Notes: generated by a model not told the origin, from the sequence alone. A stretch of 64,000 nt of DNA from Oscillospiraceae bacterium MB24-C1 (GCA_030913685.1 CP133187.1:434001-498000); one strand, 5' to 3'; positions 51,840-62,200 are shown, counted from the stretch's first letter. Made by a program: numbers and translations.

Positions 51840-52634
51840 CTATTTTTTGAACTTGGGCTGATTGCTGTTACGTTTTATTTTAAAGGCCTCTCCAAATCTC
51901 ATATCGCCAAATTTGGAATTGTCAGGCGCCGTATAAGATGAAGTGGGGTCATTATCATACGCGTCGGTCTCGGTTTCTTCTTCCTCGAGCGCCACACCAA
52001 AACCGGCGAGCTCCTCATCTTCTTCCTCAGCGTCTATATCAGCCGCCGTCGGATCAGTGATCTCGGGTTCTGCTTGGGGTGCCGGCTTTTCATAGCCGCT
52101 ATAAGACTCAGACTGTGGGGGTGTTGTTTCAGTACCAGCCTGAATGTCGTCAGAAACCGCAGGAGTCTCAGTCTCTTCCTCTTCCTCCTGCCCCGGCAGT
52201 GCGCTGATTAATTCAAGGTGCCGCTTATACATATCAAGCAGACGGTTTTTAAAGCTGGCCACCTCGCGCTGGGTTCGCAGCAAATTGTCCTGCTCACGCT
52301 CTATCTGCCGCTTGGCGTGGTTGGTCATCGCCTCAGCTTTGATGGTGGCATCGCGCAATATAATTTCTGCTTTGGTTTTAGACTCGCGAATGACGCTGTC
52401 ACCAAGTTTTTGTGAACCGAGTATCGCTGTACGCAAGCTTTCTTCATCCTCGCGGTATTCGGTGAGCTTGTCGGCCAAAACCTCCAGCTTTTTCTCTAAG
52501 TCTGAATTTATTTCAAGCAGCTCGGACATCGACTTTGCCGCCTCTTCTAAAAAGGCATTGACATCGTCCATTCTGTAACCGAATCCGAAAGTTTTGTCAA
52601 AAGTTTTTTCAGCAATTTCTTTTGGCGTGAGCAT
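51840..52634 (-). CDS. divIVA: DivIVA domain protein
   Basis: A 264-aa protein with the N-terminal membrane-curvature domain (TPKEIAEKTFDKTFGFGYRM at 3-22, then DVNAFLEEAA), a long coiled coil (about 35-140) and an acidic, low-complexity C-terminal half rich in Glu, Asp and Thr. It marks division sites and poles. It lies in the usual sepF-ylmH-divIVA-ileS order. Confidence 0.94.
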   Translation of the reverse strand: MLTPKEIAEKTFDKTFGFGYRMDDVNAFLEEAAKSMSELLEINSDLEKKLEVLADKLTEYREDEESLRTAILGSQKLGDSVIRESKTKAEIILRDATIKAEAMTNHAKRQIEREQDNLLRTQREVASFKNRLLDMYKRHLELISALPGQEEEEETETPAVSDDIQAGTETTPPQSESYSGYEKPAPQAEPEITDPTAADIDAEEEDEELAGFGVALEEEETETDAYDNDPTSSYTAPDNSKFGDMRFGEAFKIKRNSNQPKFKK

Positions 52635-52646
52635 GCGTTTTCCCCC

Positions 52647-53435
52647 TTAAACATATTTCAGGTACGTGATATGAAGTCTCCCTTTTTTAGTGGGACTACC
52701 AATAGCTGAGATCACAAATTTTCCAAAGCCACGTATAGAAAGCTTGTCGCCCTCTTTGATCTCTTTGGAGACGGAAGACTGCGTCTGCGCATTATTCTGG
52801 ACACAGCCCTGCGTAATCAAGCGGACACTGTCAGCTCTGCTGGTGCCGGTGAGCACCGCAACGACGGCGTCAAGCCGCATGGCACTGACAATGCCGGTGC
52901 ATGTTTCGGTTTTGAAGGCAGGTGGCAACACTTGCGGTTTACCCACCCTACATTCCACCCCGATGTTGCCAATCTTTTCAAGTTCGGACAGGGCCAATTC
53001 AGCCGCGGCATTCAACAAAAACACAACGGCGAGGCAGTCTCCGACCAAAATGTCGCCGACTGCCTCACGTTTAATCCTTAAAGCCATCAACGACCCTAGC
53101 ACGTCCCGATGTGAAACAGTGTAGCCCTTTGGAAATAGGATGGTCAAAGCTGTAAAAGGATAATCGGTTTCGTCAAGAGAAATGCAATCGGCATAGTCAG
53201 GTGCAACCGCACAAAACACGCGCCGTTGCGCGTCTTCAAAGCCACCCTGAAAAAAGCAGCGCACTTCACTGGCATTTAAAAGCCCATATTGTTCGGTCAG
53301 CGCCTGCTCATGCTCATTGAGAAAAGCTGAAAAGCAAGGCTTGCCCCGCTTATCGGCCAAATCACACAAATCGGTCAACCGCGAAAGCAGTATGCGGTCG
53401 GATTCCTCGATGATCGAGTCAAAACGGCGCTTCAT
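52647..53435 (-). CDS. ylmH: YlmH-like S4 RNA-binding protein
   Basis: A 262-aa protein with an N-terminal domain of the YlmH family and a C-terminal S4 domain (LDAVVAVLTGTSRADSVRLI near 188-207, then GDKLSIRGFGKFVI). In Bacillus the homologue has been linked to ribosome quality control. It sits between sepF and divIVA with almost no gaps. Confidence 0.92.
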   Translation of the reverse strand: MKRRFDSIIEESDRILLSRLTDLCDLADKRGKPCFSAFLNEHEQALTEQYGLLNASEVRCFFQGGFEDAQRRVFCAVAPDYADCISLDETDYPFTALTILFPKGYTVSHRDVLGSLMALRIKREAVGDILVGDCLAVVFLLNAAAELALSELEKIGNIGVECRVGKPQVLPPAFKTETCTGIVSAMRLDAVVAVLTGTSRADSVRLITQGCVQNNAQTQSSVSKEIKEGDKLSIRGFGKFVISAIGSPTKKGRLHITYLKYV

Positions 53436-53918
53436 TTAGAAATATACACCGTTGCTTTCAAGCTCGTCCAGCAAATCGCCCACAAAATCTACGTTATAGG
53501 GCGTTATGATAAAGGTGCTGTTTGCCACGCGCTTGATCTGCCCCTGATTGGCATAAGCCACGCCGCTTAAAAAGTCGACAAGACGGCGCGACACATCTTT
53601 GTTGGTCGACTCGAGATTGAGCACGACAGTACGCTTGTCATTTAGGTGGTCGGCAATAGAAGATGCGTCGTCAAAGCGCTCGGGCTTGACCAACACCACT
53701 GAAAGCTGGGTGGTAGCCGCAATATTAACTACCTTGTTTGAACGTTTCATCATTTCAGTTTCACCCGCGTAGGGGTTGTCAGCAATAGGATCCTCCTTTG
53801 CTGCACGTTTATGAGCGGCATAATCGGTCTCGCTCTCTTTTCCATAATCATAGTCATCATCATAGTCGTCATCATCGGGCATTCCCATAAAACTGCGGAA
53901 TTTATCCATCATACCCAT
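53436..53918 (-). CDS. sepF: Cell division protein SepF
   Basis: A 160-aa protein with an N-terminal amphipathic helix (MGMMDKFRSFMGM), an acidic linker of Asp and Tyr, and the SepF core (VVLVKPERFDDASSIADHLN and RRLVDFLSGVAYANQGQIKR). It tethers FtsZ to the membrane. Confidence 0.95.
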   Translation of the reverse strand: MGMMDKFRSFMGMPDDDDYDDDYDYGKESETDYAAHKRAAKEDPIADNPYAGETEMMKRSNKVVNIAATTQLSVVLVKPERFDDASSIADHLNDKRTVVLNLESTNKDVSRRLVDFLSGVAYANQGQIKRVANSTFIITPYNVDFVGDLLDELESNGVYF

Positions 53919-53931
53919 TGTTAAACATCCC

Positions 53932-54636
53932 TCACAGTCTTTCTCCGAACAGCTCCCGGCCTATTCGGACAATATTGCTTCCATGCTTGATTGCAAGCGG
54001 AAAATCATATGACATTCCCATAGATAGAATATCCATACAGACATTATCCATTTTTTTGGCCCTAATGTCAATAAAATGGCGATACATCTGCGCAAAATAT
54101 TGCTCTTTTGTCAGATCATCCGTCACTTTTGGCGGAATGCACATCAATCCTTTGACTTTAATATTGGAGAAACCGGCCATTTGAGCCAACAAATCAGGAA
54201 GCATTTGAGGCGCTACACCCGACTTTGTCGCCTCGCCCCCAATGTTCACCTCAACGAGTACTGACATTACGCGTTCGGCTTCTTTAGCACAGCGGTCAAT
54301 TTTCTCGGCCAAGGACAATCTATCAACCGATTGAATTAGCGAAACCTTGTCAATTATCGCCTTGACCTTATTGGTCTGTAAATGACCAATAAAATGGATT
54401 TCGCAATTCGCTTTTTCATAATCGTCATATTTTTTTAAAAGCTCCTGCGCACGGTTTTCACCCAGTAGCGTGATCCCCGCGGCAATAGCCTCGTTCACCC
54501 GCTGCGCGCTGTTGGTCTTTGTGACTGCCATCAGTCGAATGTCCGAAGGATTGCGGTGTGCAGCTTGTGCAGCCAGTGCAATCCGCTCCATTAAAATCTT
54601 GGCATTTTCTCTTATGTCAGACGATTTTTCCATCAT
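53932..54636 (-). CDS. yggS: YggS family PLP homeostasis protein
   Basis: A 234-aa alanine-racemase-fold PLP protein. The lysine that binds PLP is in LMAVTKTNSAQRV near 36-48; IHFIGHLQTNKVK and GLMCIPP follow. It controls free pyridoxal phosphate. The start overlaps the 3' end of the HlyD-like gene. Confidence 0.94.
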   Translation of the reverse strand: MMEKSSDIRENAKILMERIALAAQAAHRNPSDIRLMAVTKTNSAQRVNEAIAAGITLLGENRAQELLKKYDDYEKANCEIHFIGHLQTNKVKAIIDKVSLIQSVDRLSLAEKIDRCAKEAERVMSVLVEVNIGGEATKSGVAPQMLPDLLAQMAGFSNIKVKGLMCIPPKVTDDLTKEQYFAQMYRHFIDIRAKKMDNVCMDILSMGMSYDFPLAIKHGSNIVRIGRELFGERL

Positions 54637-55849
54637 AGATATCCGTCCCCTTTACAACCACTTCATCGAATTGATTTATCGGTTCATAGCCGGTATCCTC
54701 TTCGTTTGACGAAGGTGTGGTGCACAACACAAAATTTTCGCTAGTGTAAATACGTTCTATAGGTTTAAAAGTAATGAGATTGCCGTTTTTGACATAGACA
54801 CCCTCGGTCTGCCCCTCATAGCGCAACGCCTGTTTACTGATTCGTAAACCAGTGTAGGAGTTAAAGTTGACATCAACATCCGTCCGCCGCAAATTGATAA
54901 GCATGGTGTTGATATAATTCGTTTTGAGAATGACGACGGCATCTCCGCTTTCATCAGGAATCACACGGTAAACCGAAGCGGGAATATCATTGCAGCCCTG
55001 AATGTTAAAATCTAAGTTAATCATGGTGCCCACAACAAAACGTTTAACATCATTCTTTTCAGCCACAAGCGCGAGATACCAGTCGTGCCCCTGCTGCACT
55101 TTGCCGATAGTGTTGGTGCGCTCCGGCCTCATTGTGCCGTTGATCGCGCGCCTATAGTCGTCGATGGAAAGTGCCTCAAAGTTGGTGGTCAAGAGCGTTT
55201 CGTACCCGTCGGCCGTCGAACAAAAATAGCCATCGGCGTCGATAGCAACGCTTTTAATAGGCTGCGAAAACTCGGACATCAGACGTTTTTTTTCCTGTTG
55301 TAAATAGGCAATTCGTTCGGTATAATTCTCGTCCCGCCCAGTGGAAATACGATATTTACCCAGAAGCAGCTGCAGTCGGTTGCGGGCATCATAAATATCC
55401 GCAATGTCGCGTCTGATAGTGGCGTCGACAATATTACCCACCGTGTCGTTGACCTGCCCACTTAGCATATCTGCACCTAAAAGACGGGCGGAGGTTTGCT
55501 GCGCTTCGCTAAGCAGAGCAATTTCGCTATCCAGATGATCCATCTGTAACTGACTGCGCAGCTGAGATGCATCGGTATAGACCTTGGCAATCACCGAGCC
55601 AGGAATAACCACAGCGCCGTCGGGCTTAACATAACTGAGTACACCGGTTGCATCCAACTGCTGCGAAAGCAGCTGCTCGTTGCGTATGACCACAGCCTTG
55701 GCCCGGTAATAATCCGAAACGGTATAGCTGAAAACCGTTTCCGTCTGGTAGGGCGAATAAAAATAACGAACGCCGGTGTAAATGCTGTAAGAAGCGACAA
55801 ACAGTATCATCACGGTCGAAAGTAGCATGCCGGTCAGTCGACTGTTCAT
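54617..55849 (-). CDS. HlyD-like membrane protein in the division cluster
   Basis: A 410-aa protein with one N-terminal span (about 8-27), a barrel-sandwich-like segment (GVLSYVKPDGAVVIPGSVIA near 69-88), a helical coiled-coil section (about 95-200) and a beta-rich C-terminal part, the plan of HlyD/membrane-fusion proteins. Genes of this kind often precede yggS in Clostridia. No transporter partner is nearby, so an efflux role is not supported. Confidence 0.8.
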   Translation of the reverse strand: MNSRLTGMLLSTVMILFVASYSIYTGVRYFYSPYQTETVFSYTVSDYYRAKAVVIRNEQLLSQQLDATGVLSYVKPDGAVVIPGSVIAKVYTDASQLRSQLQMDHLDSEIALLSEAQQTSARLLGADMLSGQVNDTVGNIVDATIRRDIADIYDARNRLQLLLGKYRISTGRDENYTERIAYLQQEKKRLMSEFSQPIKSVAIDADGYFCSTADGYETLLTTNFEALSIDDYRRAINGTMRPERTNTIGKVQQGHDWYLALVAEKNDVKRFVVGTMINLDFNIQGCNDIPASVYRVIPDESGDAVVILKTNYINTMLINLRRTDVDVNFNSYTGLRISKQALRYEGQTEGVYVKNGNLITFKPIERIYTSENFVLCTTPSSNEEDTGYEPINQFDEVVVKGTDIYDGKIV

Positions 55850-55874
55850 TTACACCATCATCCCTTCTTTAAAA

Positions 55875-56840
55875 TTATCGGCGAGAAGGTCCATCTAAAA
55901 CGATGCGACAGGCATGGTCTAGCAACGCCTGATAACTGTCAAATTCATCGTGATTCAGCCAAGATATCTGTGTGTTGCGTTTAAACCATGTCAACTGACG
56001 CTTAGCATAGCGCCGGGTCTCGCGCTTGAGGTCTTCCGTGCATTGCTCCAGTGTTTTTTCACCGCTTAGATAACCTAAAAACTCTTTGCAGCCGATCGCC
56101 TGCGCCGCCGTTTTGGGGCTGTGCGCTTTATAAAACGCCTGCACCTCTTCGATGAGACCTTGTTCGAGCATCGTATCTACACGGCCGTTGATACGCTCAT
56201 AAAGCTGCGCACGGTCGGAAAAATTTAAACCCAACATAATGGGGGCATAATCCGAAGGCTTTTCGCGCGAATTTTTTTGCTGTTCGCTCATCGTTTTGCC
56301 GGTGGCACGGTAGAGCTCTATCGCCCGCAGCACCCGTCCTAGATTATTTGGATGCAGGCCCGCGGCATATTGCGGGTCAATTTGTGTGAGCATGGCGTGC
56401 ATCGCTTCGTTGCCGAGCTGTGCCGCCTGATCGTAAAGTTGTGCACGAATCTCGGGTGTGCCCGGTTCTTTCGCAAACCGAATGCCCCCCAAAAGGGCGT
56501 CGACGTAAAGTCCTGTTCCGCCAACCAGCACCGGCAACTTGCCACGCGATGTAATATCCGTAATGGATGCTTGGGCATCCTCGACATATCGGGCAACGCT
56601 ATAGCCCTGTTCAGGTGGCAAAAAGTCGATCAGGTGGTGCGGCACGCCCCGCATTTCCGCCAAGGTCGGCTTGGCGGTGGCAATCGCCATCCCCTGATAA
56701 ATTTGCATCGAATCAGCAGAGACAACCTCACCATTAAATTTTAACGCAATATCGACACCTAGCTTGGTCTTGCCAGAAGCCGTCGGGCCCACCACCGCGA
56801 CTATAGGAATTTTATTTAATACGTTATCCAATTCTGCCAA
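55875..56840 (-). CDS. miaA: tRNA dimethylallyltransferase
   Basis: A 321-aa MiaA with the P-loop VGPTASGKTKLG near 17-28, the SADSMQIYQGM block, and KRETRRYAKRQLTWFKRN near the end. It prenylates A37 of tRNAs reading U-starting codons; miaB nearby does the next step. A TTG start at 56840 lies 9 nt after GAGGTGG, while the GTG at 56858 sits before that site. It overlaps mutL by 17 bp. Confidence 0.93.
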   Translation of the reverse strand: MAELDNVLNKIPIVAVVGPTASGKTKLGVDIALKFNGEVVSADSMQIYQGMAIATAKPTLAEMRGVPHHLIDFLPPEQGYSVARYVEDAQASITDITSRGKLPVLVGGTGLYVDALLGGIRFAKEPGTPEIRAQLYDQAAQLGNEAMHAMLTQIDPQYAAGLHPNNLGRVLRAIELYRATGKTMSEQQKNSREKPSDYAPIMLGLNFSDRAQLYERINGRVDTMLEQGLIEEVQAFYKAHSPKTAAQAIGCKEFLGYLSGEKTLEQCTEDLKRETRRYAKRQLTWFKRNTQISWLNHDEFDSYQALLDHACRIVLDGPSRR

Positions 56841-58905
56841 AGAGCTTTTCCACCTCACGTTGTGTATAAGTTACCAGAACCGGTCTGCCGTGCGGGCAGT
56901 GACGAATTTGTTCTTTGCCCAACACCATGTCAGCAATAAGCGACATTTCAGGCAACGAAGATCGTTTGCCTGCCATGACGGCAGCCCGACAAGAAACTGA
57001 ATATAACAGTTCGTCAAGCATTTGTGGTGTTACGCTGTTTTTCTTTATGAGCAGTGCCTTGGCCACCTCACCAAGCAGCCCAGAAACCGAAAAGCCATCT
57101 AAAAGCATCGGTATCTCGCGCACTAGCAATGTGCCCTCGCCAAAATCCTCAGCCACAATCCCCAGCGTCTTCAGCGCTTCGGGATGCTCTGTGAGTGCAA
57201 AATATTCATCACGCGGCAGCGTTATCGCCTGTGGTGTTAAAAAAATCTGGCGGTCGGTCGATTCTTCAAGATGCTTAATACCGTTGTAAATATACCGCTC
57301 ATGCGCGGCGTGCTTGTCAATCATAATAAACTGCCCGGCTTGCTCCACCAGAATATAGGTGTCAAACAACTCACCGATGATGCGATAAGGCTGCGGCTGT
57401 GCCGCTAAATCTGTCTCGGGCTCCGGACAATAGTCGGTCTCGGGTTGTGGCGATTGGTCTGCAAGCACTTTTGCGGTAGTTGGTACAGCTTTAGGCGAAA
57501 TATCGTTGTTGTCACGCGTCGCTGTATATTGCTGCGGAATCGGCGGAACAACGGTATTCACCGTAATATTCATCTTCTCTGGCTCGGTTTTTTCAATATC
57601 AATCAATGTGTTTTTTACAGAAGCCGAAACAGGTGGATATTCCACTTTCCGTTTCAGGCTCAACGAATCAAGCTGGGTATCGTCATGTAACTCTAAAATG
57701 TTGGTGGCTTCAGAAACGTGAGCAACAGGCGGTGTATACACCCCAGAAATCACCTTCGTCTTCGGCGCGACGCTGTCGGCCCTCGGGGTAAAAGCGGGTA
57801 CCAGACTATCCGCCGCGCGGCTGATTTGATGCAACGAAACCTGCCGCCCAGTATAATCAAAGTCTGATAGCGAAAAAGGTGTTATTTTTTTCTTTTTAAA
57901 GTCGGCGGGTCCATGCTCATGTTGTGACAGCGCGTCAATACAGGCGGAATAAACCGCATTGTAAACCAATCTTTCGTTGGAGAAACGCACCTCCAACTTT
58001 GCCGGGTGAACATTGACATCAACCGTATCAAAATCAACCTCAAGGTTCAGTACACAGGCGGGAAATCGCCCGGCCATCAATCGGTTTTTATAGGCCTCTT
58101 CCACTGCGCCAGCGCAAGTTTTAGAACGAACATAACGTGAATTAATAAAAAAAGTTTGCAAAGAACGGGTGCTCCGAGAAACATTCGGCCGGGAAATCAA
58201 CCCTGTAATCAACACGCCTTCGCTTTTAAGCGATACCGGGATCATACCCGCGGCAACTTCAGCGCCGCAGACAACGCGTAGAACCGACAGAAGCTTGCCG
58301 TCACCGGGCGTTTTCAGAACCCGTTTTCCATCTCGAATCAACTCAAGCGCCACCGCCGGGTTAGCCAGCGCCAGCCTGTCCATCAAAGAAGCTACCGCAT
58401 TTCCTTCGGTTGCGTCTTTTTTTAAAAATTTCATGCGGGCCGGGGTGTTATAGAACACGTCACGCACTTCAATGCTGGTGCCCACCGCGCAGCCAATCTC
58501 TTCAAGCACAGGTGACTCATTGGCTGTGATGGAATAGCAGCAGCCAATCGGGTTGTCCGCTGTACGGGTAATAACCTTTACATGGCTAACCGCTGCTATT
58601 GAGGGCAACGCCTCGCCACGAAAACCCAGCGTGCCAATCGAATCGAGATCCCTTTCAGAGGAAATTTTACTGGTAGCATGGCGAATAAATGCGAGTGGTA
58701 CATCCTCGCGTGTCATTCCGCTGCCGTTATCGGTCACACGCAAATACGTGATTCCGCCGTTTTTCAGTTCAACCGATATGCGGGTCGCACCGGCATCAAG
58801 CGCGTTCTCAACCAATTCCTTAATAATGGATGCGGGCCGGTCTACAACCTCTCCCGCAGCTATCAGCTCGGCAACTGTAGCAGGCAGCACATTAATCTTC
58901 CCCAC
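56824..58905 (-). CDS. mutL: DNA mismatch repair protein MutL
   Basis: A 693-aa MutL. The GHKL ATPase domain shows ELVENALDAGATRISVE near 32, DNGSGM and GFRGEALPSIAAVSHV. A variable linker of about 150 residues follows, then the C-terminal dimerisation/endonuclease domain with DKHAAHERY. A GTG at 58905, 6 nt after GAGGTG, is the likely start. Confidence 0.95.
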   Translation of the reverse strand: MGKINVLPATVAELIAAGEVVDRPASIIKELVENALDAGATRISVELKNGGITYLRVTDNGSGMTREDVPLAFIRHATSKISSERDLDSIGTLGFRGEALPSIAAVSHVKVITRTADNPIGCCYSITANESPVLEEIGCAVGTSIEVRDVFYNTPARMKFLKKDATEGNAVASLMDRLALANPAVALELIRDGKRVLKTPGDGKLLSVLRVVCGAEVAAGMIPVSLKSEGVLITGLISRPNVSRSTRSLQTFFINSRYVRSKTCAGAVEEAYKNRLMAGRFPACVLNLEVDFDTVDVNVHPAKLEVRFSNERLVYNAVYSACIDALSQHEHGPADFKKKKITPFSLSDFDYTGRQVSLHQISRAADSLVPAFTPRADSVAPKTKVISGVYTPPVAHVSEATNILELHDDTQLDSLSLKRKVEYPPVSASVKNTLIDIEKTEPEKMNITVNTVVPPIPQQYTATRDNNDISPKAVPTTAKVLADQSPQPETDYCPEPETDLAAQPQPYRIIGELFDTYILVEQAGQFIMIDKHAAHERYIYNGIKHLEESTDRQIFLTPQAITLPRDEYFALTEHPEALKTLGIVAEDFGEGTLLVREIPMLLDGFSVSGLLGEVAKALLIKKNSVTPQMLDELLYSVSCRAAVMAGKRSSLPEMSLIADMVLGKEQIRHCPHGRPVLVTYTQREVEKLFGRIG

Positions 58906-58936
58906 GGCAAACACCTCTTTTCCTCAAAATTATCAT

Positions 58937-61546
58937 TTAAAGCATGGCTTTGAATTCGTATAGTTTGTTTAACGCTTCAAGCGGTGTCAGAGTGTTCAAG
59001 TCCAGTTTACGTAAAGCGGTCTCTAATGCGGAGACCTGCGGTAGGACAAGTTGGGGAGATTCTTCATTTGTTAAGCTATTAAGCTTTACACTCTTTTGGT
59101 TTTCTGATACCGGCCTGTCCGCTTCAAGATCAGCCAGAATTTCGTGCGCACGCTTGATAATCCACTCGGGAATGCCCGCCAGCTTGGAAACTTCGATGCC
59201 ATAGCTATCGTCCACTGCCCCAGGGACAATGCGGCGCAAAAATGTAATGTCGTCTCCCCGCTTTTTGACAGCCGTATTGTAATTTTTAACACAAGGCAGA
59301 CACTGTTCAAGCTCAGTGAGTTCATGATAATGGGTAGCAAACAACGTCTTTGCCCCCAACTTTTTACGGTCGGCAATAAACTCCAACATCGCGCGGGCAA
59401 TACTCATACCATCAAAAGTAGATGTGCCACGCCCGACCTCATCCAATATTAGCAGACTATTTTGGGTTGCACTTTGTAAAATCTGCGCCACTTCGTTCAT
59501 CTCCACCATGAAGGTCGACTGCCCGGTAGAAAGATCGTCAGAGGCGCCAACACGGGTGTAAATGCCATCCACCACGCCGATGGAGGCCGACTTGGCCGGA
59601 ACAAAGCATCCGATTTGCGCCAACAGCACAATGATGGCCACCTGGCGGATATAGGTGGATTTTCCCGCCATATTGGGGCCAGTGATGATGGCGATGCGGT
59701 TGTCGTTTAAATCCAGCTGGCAATCGTTTGCCACAAACCGCTGAGAGGCACCCAAAATCTGCTCCACCACCGGGTGTCTTCCATCCTCTATCATAATCAC
59801 TCCGTCTGTCGTAATTTGCGGACGGCAGTAATTGTTTTCAGAAGCTAATGTCGCAAATCCAGTAAAAACATCCAGTTGTGCAATCGCGTCAGCGGTTTTT
59901 TGAATCCGTTGAGTCTGCGACGCAATTTGGAGACGCAGTTCTTCATAGAGCCGCAGCTCCAGCACAATCAGCTGGTCACGGGCGGTAAGAATCTTGTCTT
60001 CAATTTCCTTTAACTGCTGAGTGATATAGCGCTCGCAGTTGGCCAGCGTCTGTTTACGGATATATTCTGGCGGCGCCATTGATTTATATGAATTGGTGAT
60101 CTCTATGTAATAGCCAAACACCTTGTTATAGCCTATTTTAAGATTTTTGATGCCGGTACGCTCACGCTCATCTGATTCTATCTTGGCCAGAAACTCCTTG
60201 GTATGCGTCAACAGCCCGCGTATCTCATCGAGTTCGGGGTTGAATCCTTCCCGCAAAAACCAGCCGTCTTTGGTAGAGACAGGCGGTTCGTCGGCGATGG
60301 CATTTGTAATCAACGCTTCAATATCCTGCATGGGGTCAATAGCCGACACAATCTGGCGCAGATAGCGCGATTGGCAATTACCAAGAAGCGCTATCACCTT
60401 AGGTAACTGCCGCAACGCCGCTGCAAAGCTGCACAGCTCTCTGGGGTTTGTTGCCCCGCACACAATACGGGTGAGCAGGCGTTCCATATCGTAAATACCG
60501 CCGAGCTGTTCCGTTAAATCCAACCGCAGCATGGTATCATCCTTTATTTCTGAGACAACGTTTAAACGCTTTTCAATCATGACGGGATGACAAAGTGGCT
60601 GCTCAAGATAACGGCGCAGAAGACGCTTACCCATCGCAGTTTTGGTTTTATCAATTACCCAAAGCAAACTGCCACGTTTTTCGCCGCTGCGCATGGTTTG
60701 GGTCAGTTCCAAATTTCTTCGCGCGGTGGCATCCAGCACCATATAGCGCGTTTCATTATAACGCTCCAGCGCAATCAAACGCTCTACGCCCGTCTTTTGG
60801 GTGTCATGCAGATAATGCAACAATCCACCTAAGGCGCAGGCGGTCTCAGGCTCCGCGGCCGCACCATCCGGCGCGCAAGCCCCCGCGCTAAACTGAGCTG
60901 TGATCAGCTCCTTGGGCGTTTCACCCACGTAGGCCTCCTGTGAGATCACATCGGCACAGCAACGCAGGCGGTCTTTTAAAAACACCCCCATCTCTGAAAA
61001 ATTTAAAAACCTGTCATTAAAAACAACTTCACTAGGCGAAAATCTCGCCAGTTCATTCTTTAACCCTGTTAAATCTCCCGAGGGCAGGTGCGTAACAAAC
61101 ACCTGCCCTGTGGAAATATCGGCGAACGCCAGACCAAATGCATCTTCACCTGCGTACACCGATGCAATATAGTTGTTAGCCCCCTCATCGAGCATGTTCG
61201 CTTCGATCAGGGTTCCGGGGGTGACAACACGAATCACCTCGCGTTTAACAACGCCTTTGGCTTCTTTGGGGTCTTCAACCTGTTCGCAAATCGCAACCTT
61301 ATACCCCTTTTTGATCAGCCTGGCAATATACGCTTCACAACTGTGATAAGGTACGCCGCACATCGGCGCGCGCTCCGTCTGCCCGCAGTCTCTGCCGGTT
61401 AGCACCAGCTCAAGCTCGCGGGAAGCAATCTGGGCATCCTCAAAAAACATCTCATAAAAGTCGCCCAGTCTAAAAAACAGAATATGATCCTTATGCTGCT
61501 CTTTAATCTCAAAGTACTGTCGCATCATTGGAGAAAGCGGTGCCAT
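58937..61546 (-). CDS. mutS: DNA mismatch repair protein MutS
   Basis: An 869-aa MutS. The mismatch-binding domain has FFRLGDFYEMFFEDA near the start, then connector, lever and clamp domains. The ATPase has Walker A GPNMAGKSTYIRQ, STFMVEMNE and LLILDEVGRGTSTFDG. ATG 61546 follows GGGGTGAAGG; an upstream extension to 61594 is not needed. Confidence 0.97.
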   Translation of the reverse strand: MAPLSPMMRQYFEIKEQHKDHILFFRLGDFYEMFFEDAQIASRELELVLTGRDCGQTERAPMCGVPYHSCEAYIARLIKKGYKVAICEQVEDPKEAKGVVKREVIRVVTPGTLIEANMLDEGANNYIASVYAGEDAFGLAFADISTGQVFVTHLPSGDLTGLKNELARFSPSEVVFNDRFLNFSEMGVFLKDRLRCCADVISQEAYVGETPKELITAQFSAGACAPDGAAAEPETACALGGLLHYLHDTQKTGVERLIALERYNETRYMVLDATARRNLELTQTMRSGEKRGSLLWVIDKTKTAMGKRLLRRYLEQPLCHPVMIEKRLNVVSEIKDDTMLRLDLTEQLGGIYDMERLLTRIVCGATNPRELCSFAAALRQLPKVIALLGNCQSRYLRQIVSAIDPMQDIEALITNAIADEPPVSTKDGWFLREGFNPELDEIRGLLTHTKEFLAKIESDERERTGIKNLKIGYNKVFGYYIEITNSYKSMAPPEYIRKQTLANCERYITQQLKEIEDKILTARDQLIVLELRLYEELRLQIASQTQRIQKTADAIAQLDVFTGFATLASENNYCRPQITTDGVIMIEDGRHPVVEQILGASQRFVANDCQLDLNDNRIAIITGPNMAGKSTYIRQVAIIVLLAQIGCFVPAKSASIGVVDGIYTRVGASDDLSTGQSTFMVEMNEVAQILQSATQNSLLILDEVGRGTSTFDGMSIARAMLEFIADRKKLGAKTLFATHYHELTELEQCLPCVKNYNTAVKKRGDDITFLRRIVPGAVDDSYGIEVSKLAGIPEWIIKRAHEILADLEADRPVSENQKSVKLNSLTNEESPQLVLPQVSALETALRKLDLNTLTPLEALNKLYEFKAML

Positions 61547-61691
61547 GTCCTTCACCCCGAATTCAAGAGAATTAAGACCGTCTGCATCATGCAACAGTCA
61601 ACAGCGTGTCCGCCAGACACACAAAAAAGATAATAACAAACTAGCGGGCGGCAAAAACAGCCCACATTAAATCTATTGGTACGGCAGTGAC

Positions 61692-62102
61692 TTAGTGGCA
61701 GCCGCCGCAGGAACCACAGGAGCCTGAGCAGCTAGCCTGCTGTTCAATTGAGTCAGGGTCTTGGCCGTTGGCGCTGCCGGTGATAATCTGAGAAATAAAG
61801 TTCAAGGTACTCTCCAGCTGTGCCTTAGCGGAATTGTAAGCCATCATGGCCGGGTCCTCGGTAACACTCTGGTAGAGGGTGCGCAGCTTGGAATCGAGTT
61901 CGGTGATCAGGTCTTCGTTCTTCTCGCCCTCGCTCTTCATAACCTCTTGATTAAGCTGGAGGCGAAGCTCGGAAAACTCGTTGATTTTGCTCTGCAGTTC
62001 GGCGGATTTCTCGGTTGCCGCACTGGCCTCGTTCATCTTTTTATAAAGTTCATCCTGCTGAATCGCTTTGCCCAGTTCGCGCGCCATTGTAATAATATCC
62101 AT
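61692..62102 (-). CDS. YlbF/YmcA family protein with cysteine-rich tail
   Basis: A 136-aa helical protein of the YlbF (DUF964) family with a C-terminal tail SCSGSCGSCGGCH. In Bacillus, YlbF and YmcA join YaaT in a complex with RNase Y. The tail, four Cys and one His, suggests metal or Fe-S binding; the Bacillus complex is known to carry Fe-S clusters. ATG 62102 has AAGGAG at 8 nt. It lies between miaB and mutS. Confidence 0.85.
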   Translation of the reverse strand: MDIITMARELGKAIQQDELYKKMNEASAATEKSAELQSKINEFSELRLQLNQEVMKSEGEKNEDLITELDSKLRTLYQSVTEDPAMMAYNSAKAQLESTLNFISQIITGSANGQDPDSIEQQASCSGSCGSCGGCH

Positions 62103-62200
62103 GTGTTTAACTCCTTCATCATAAATCATATTTATACCATTATACCATGAGCGCCAAGGCGCGCAGTGGGATAATTTCCCTTAAAAGTCGGCTAAAATTA

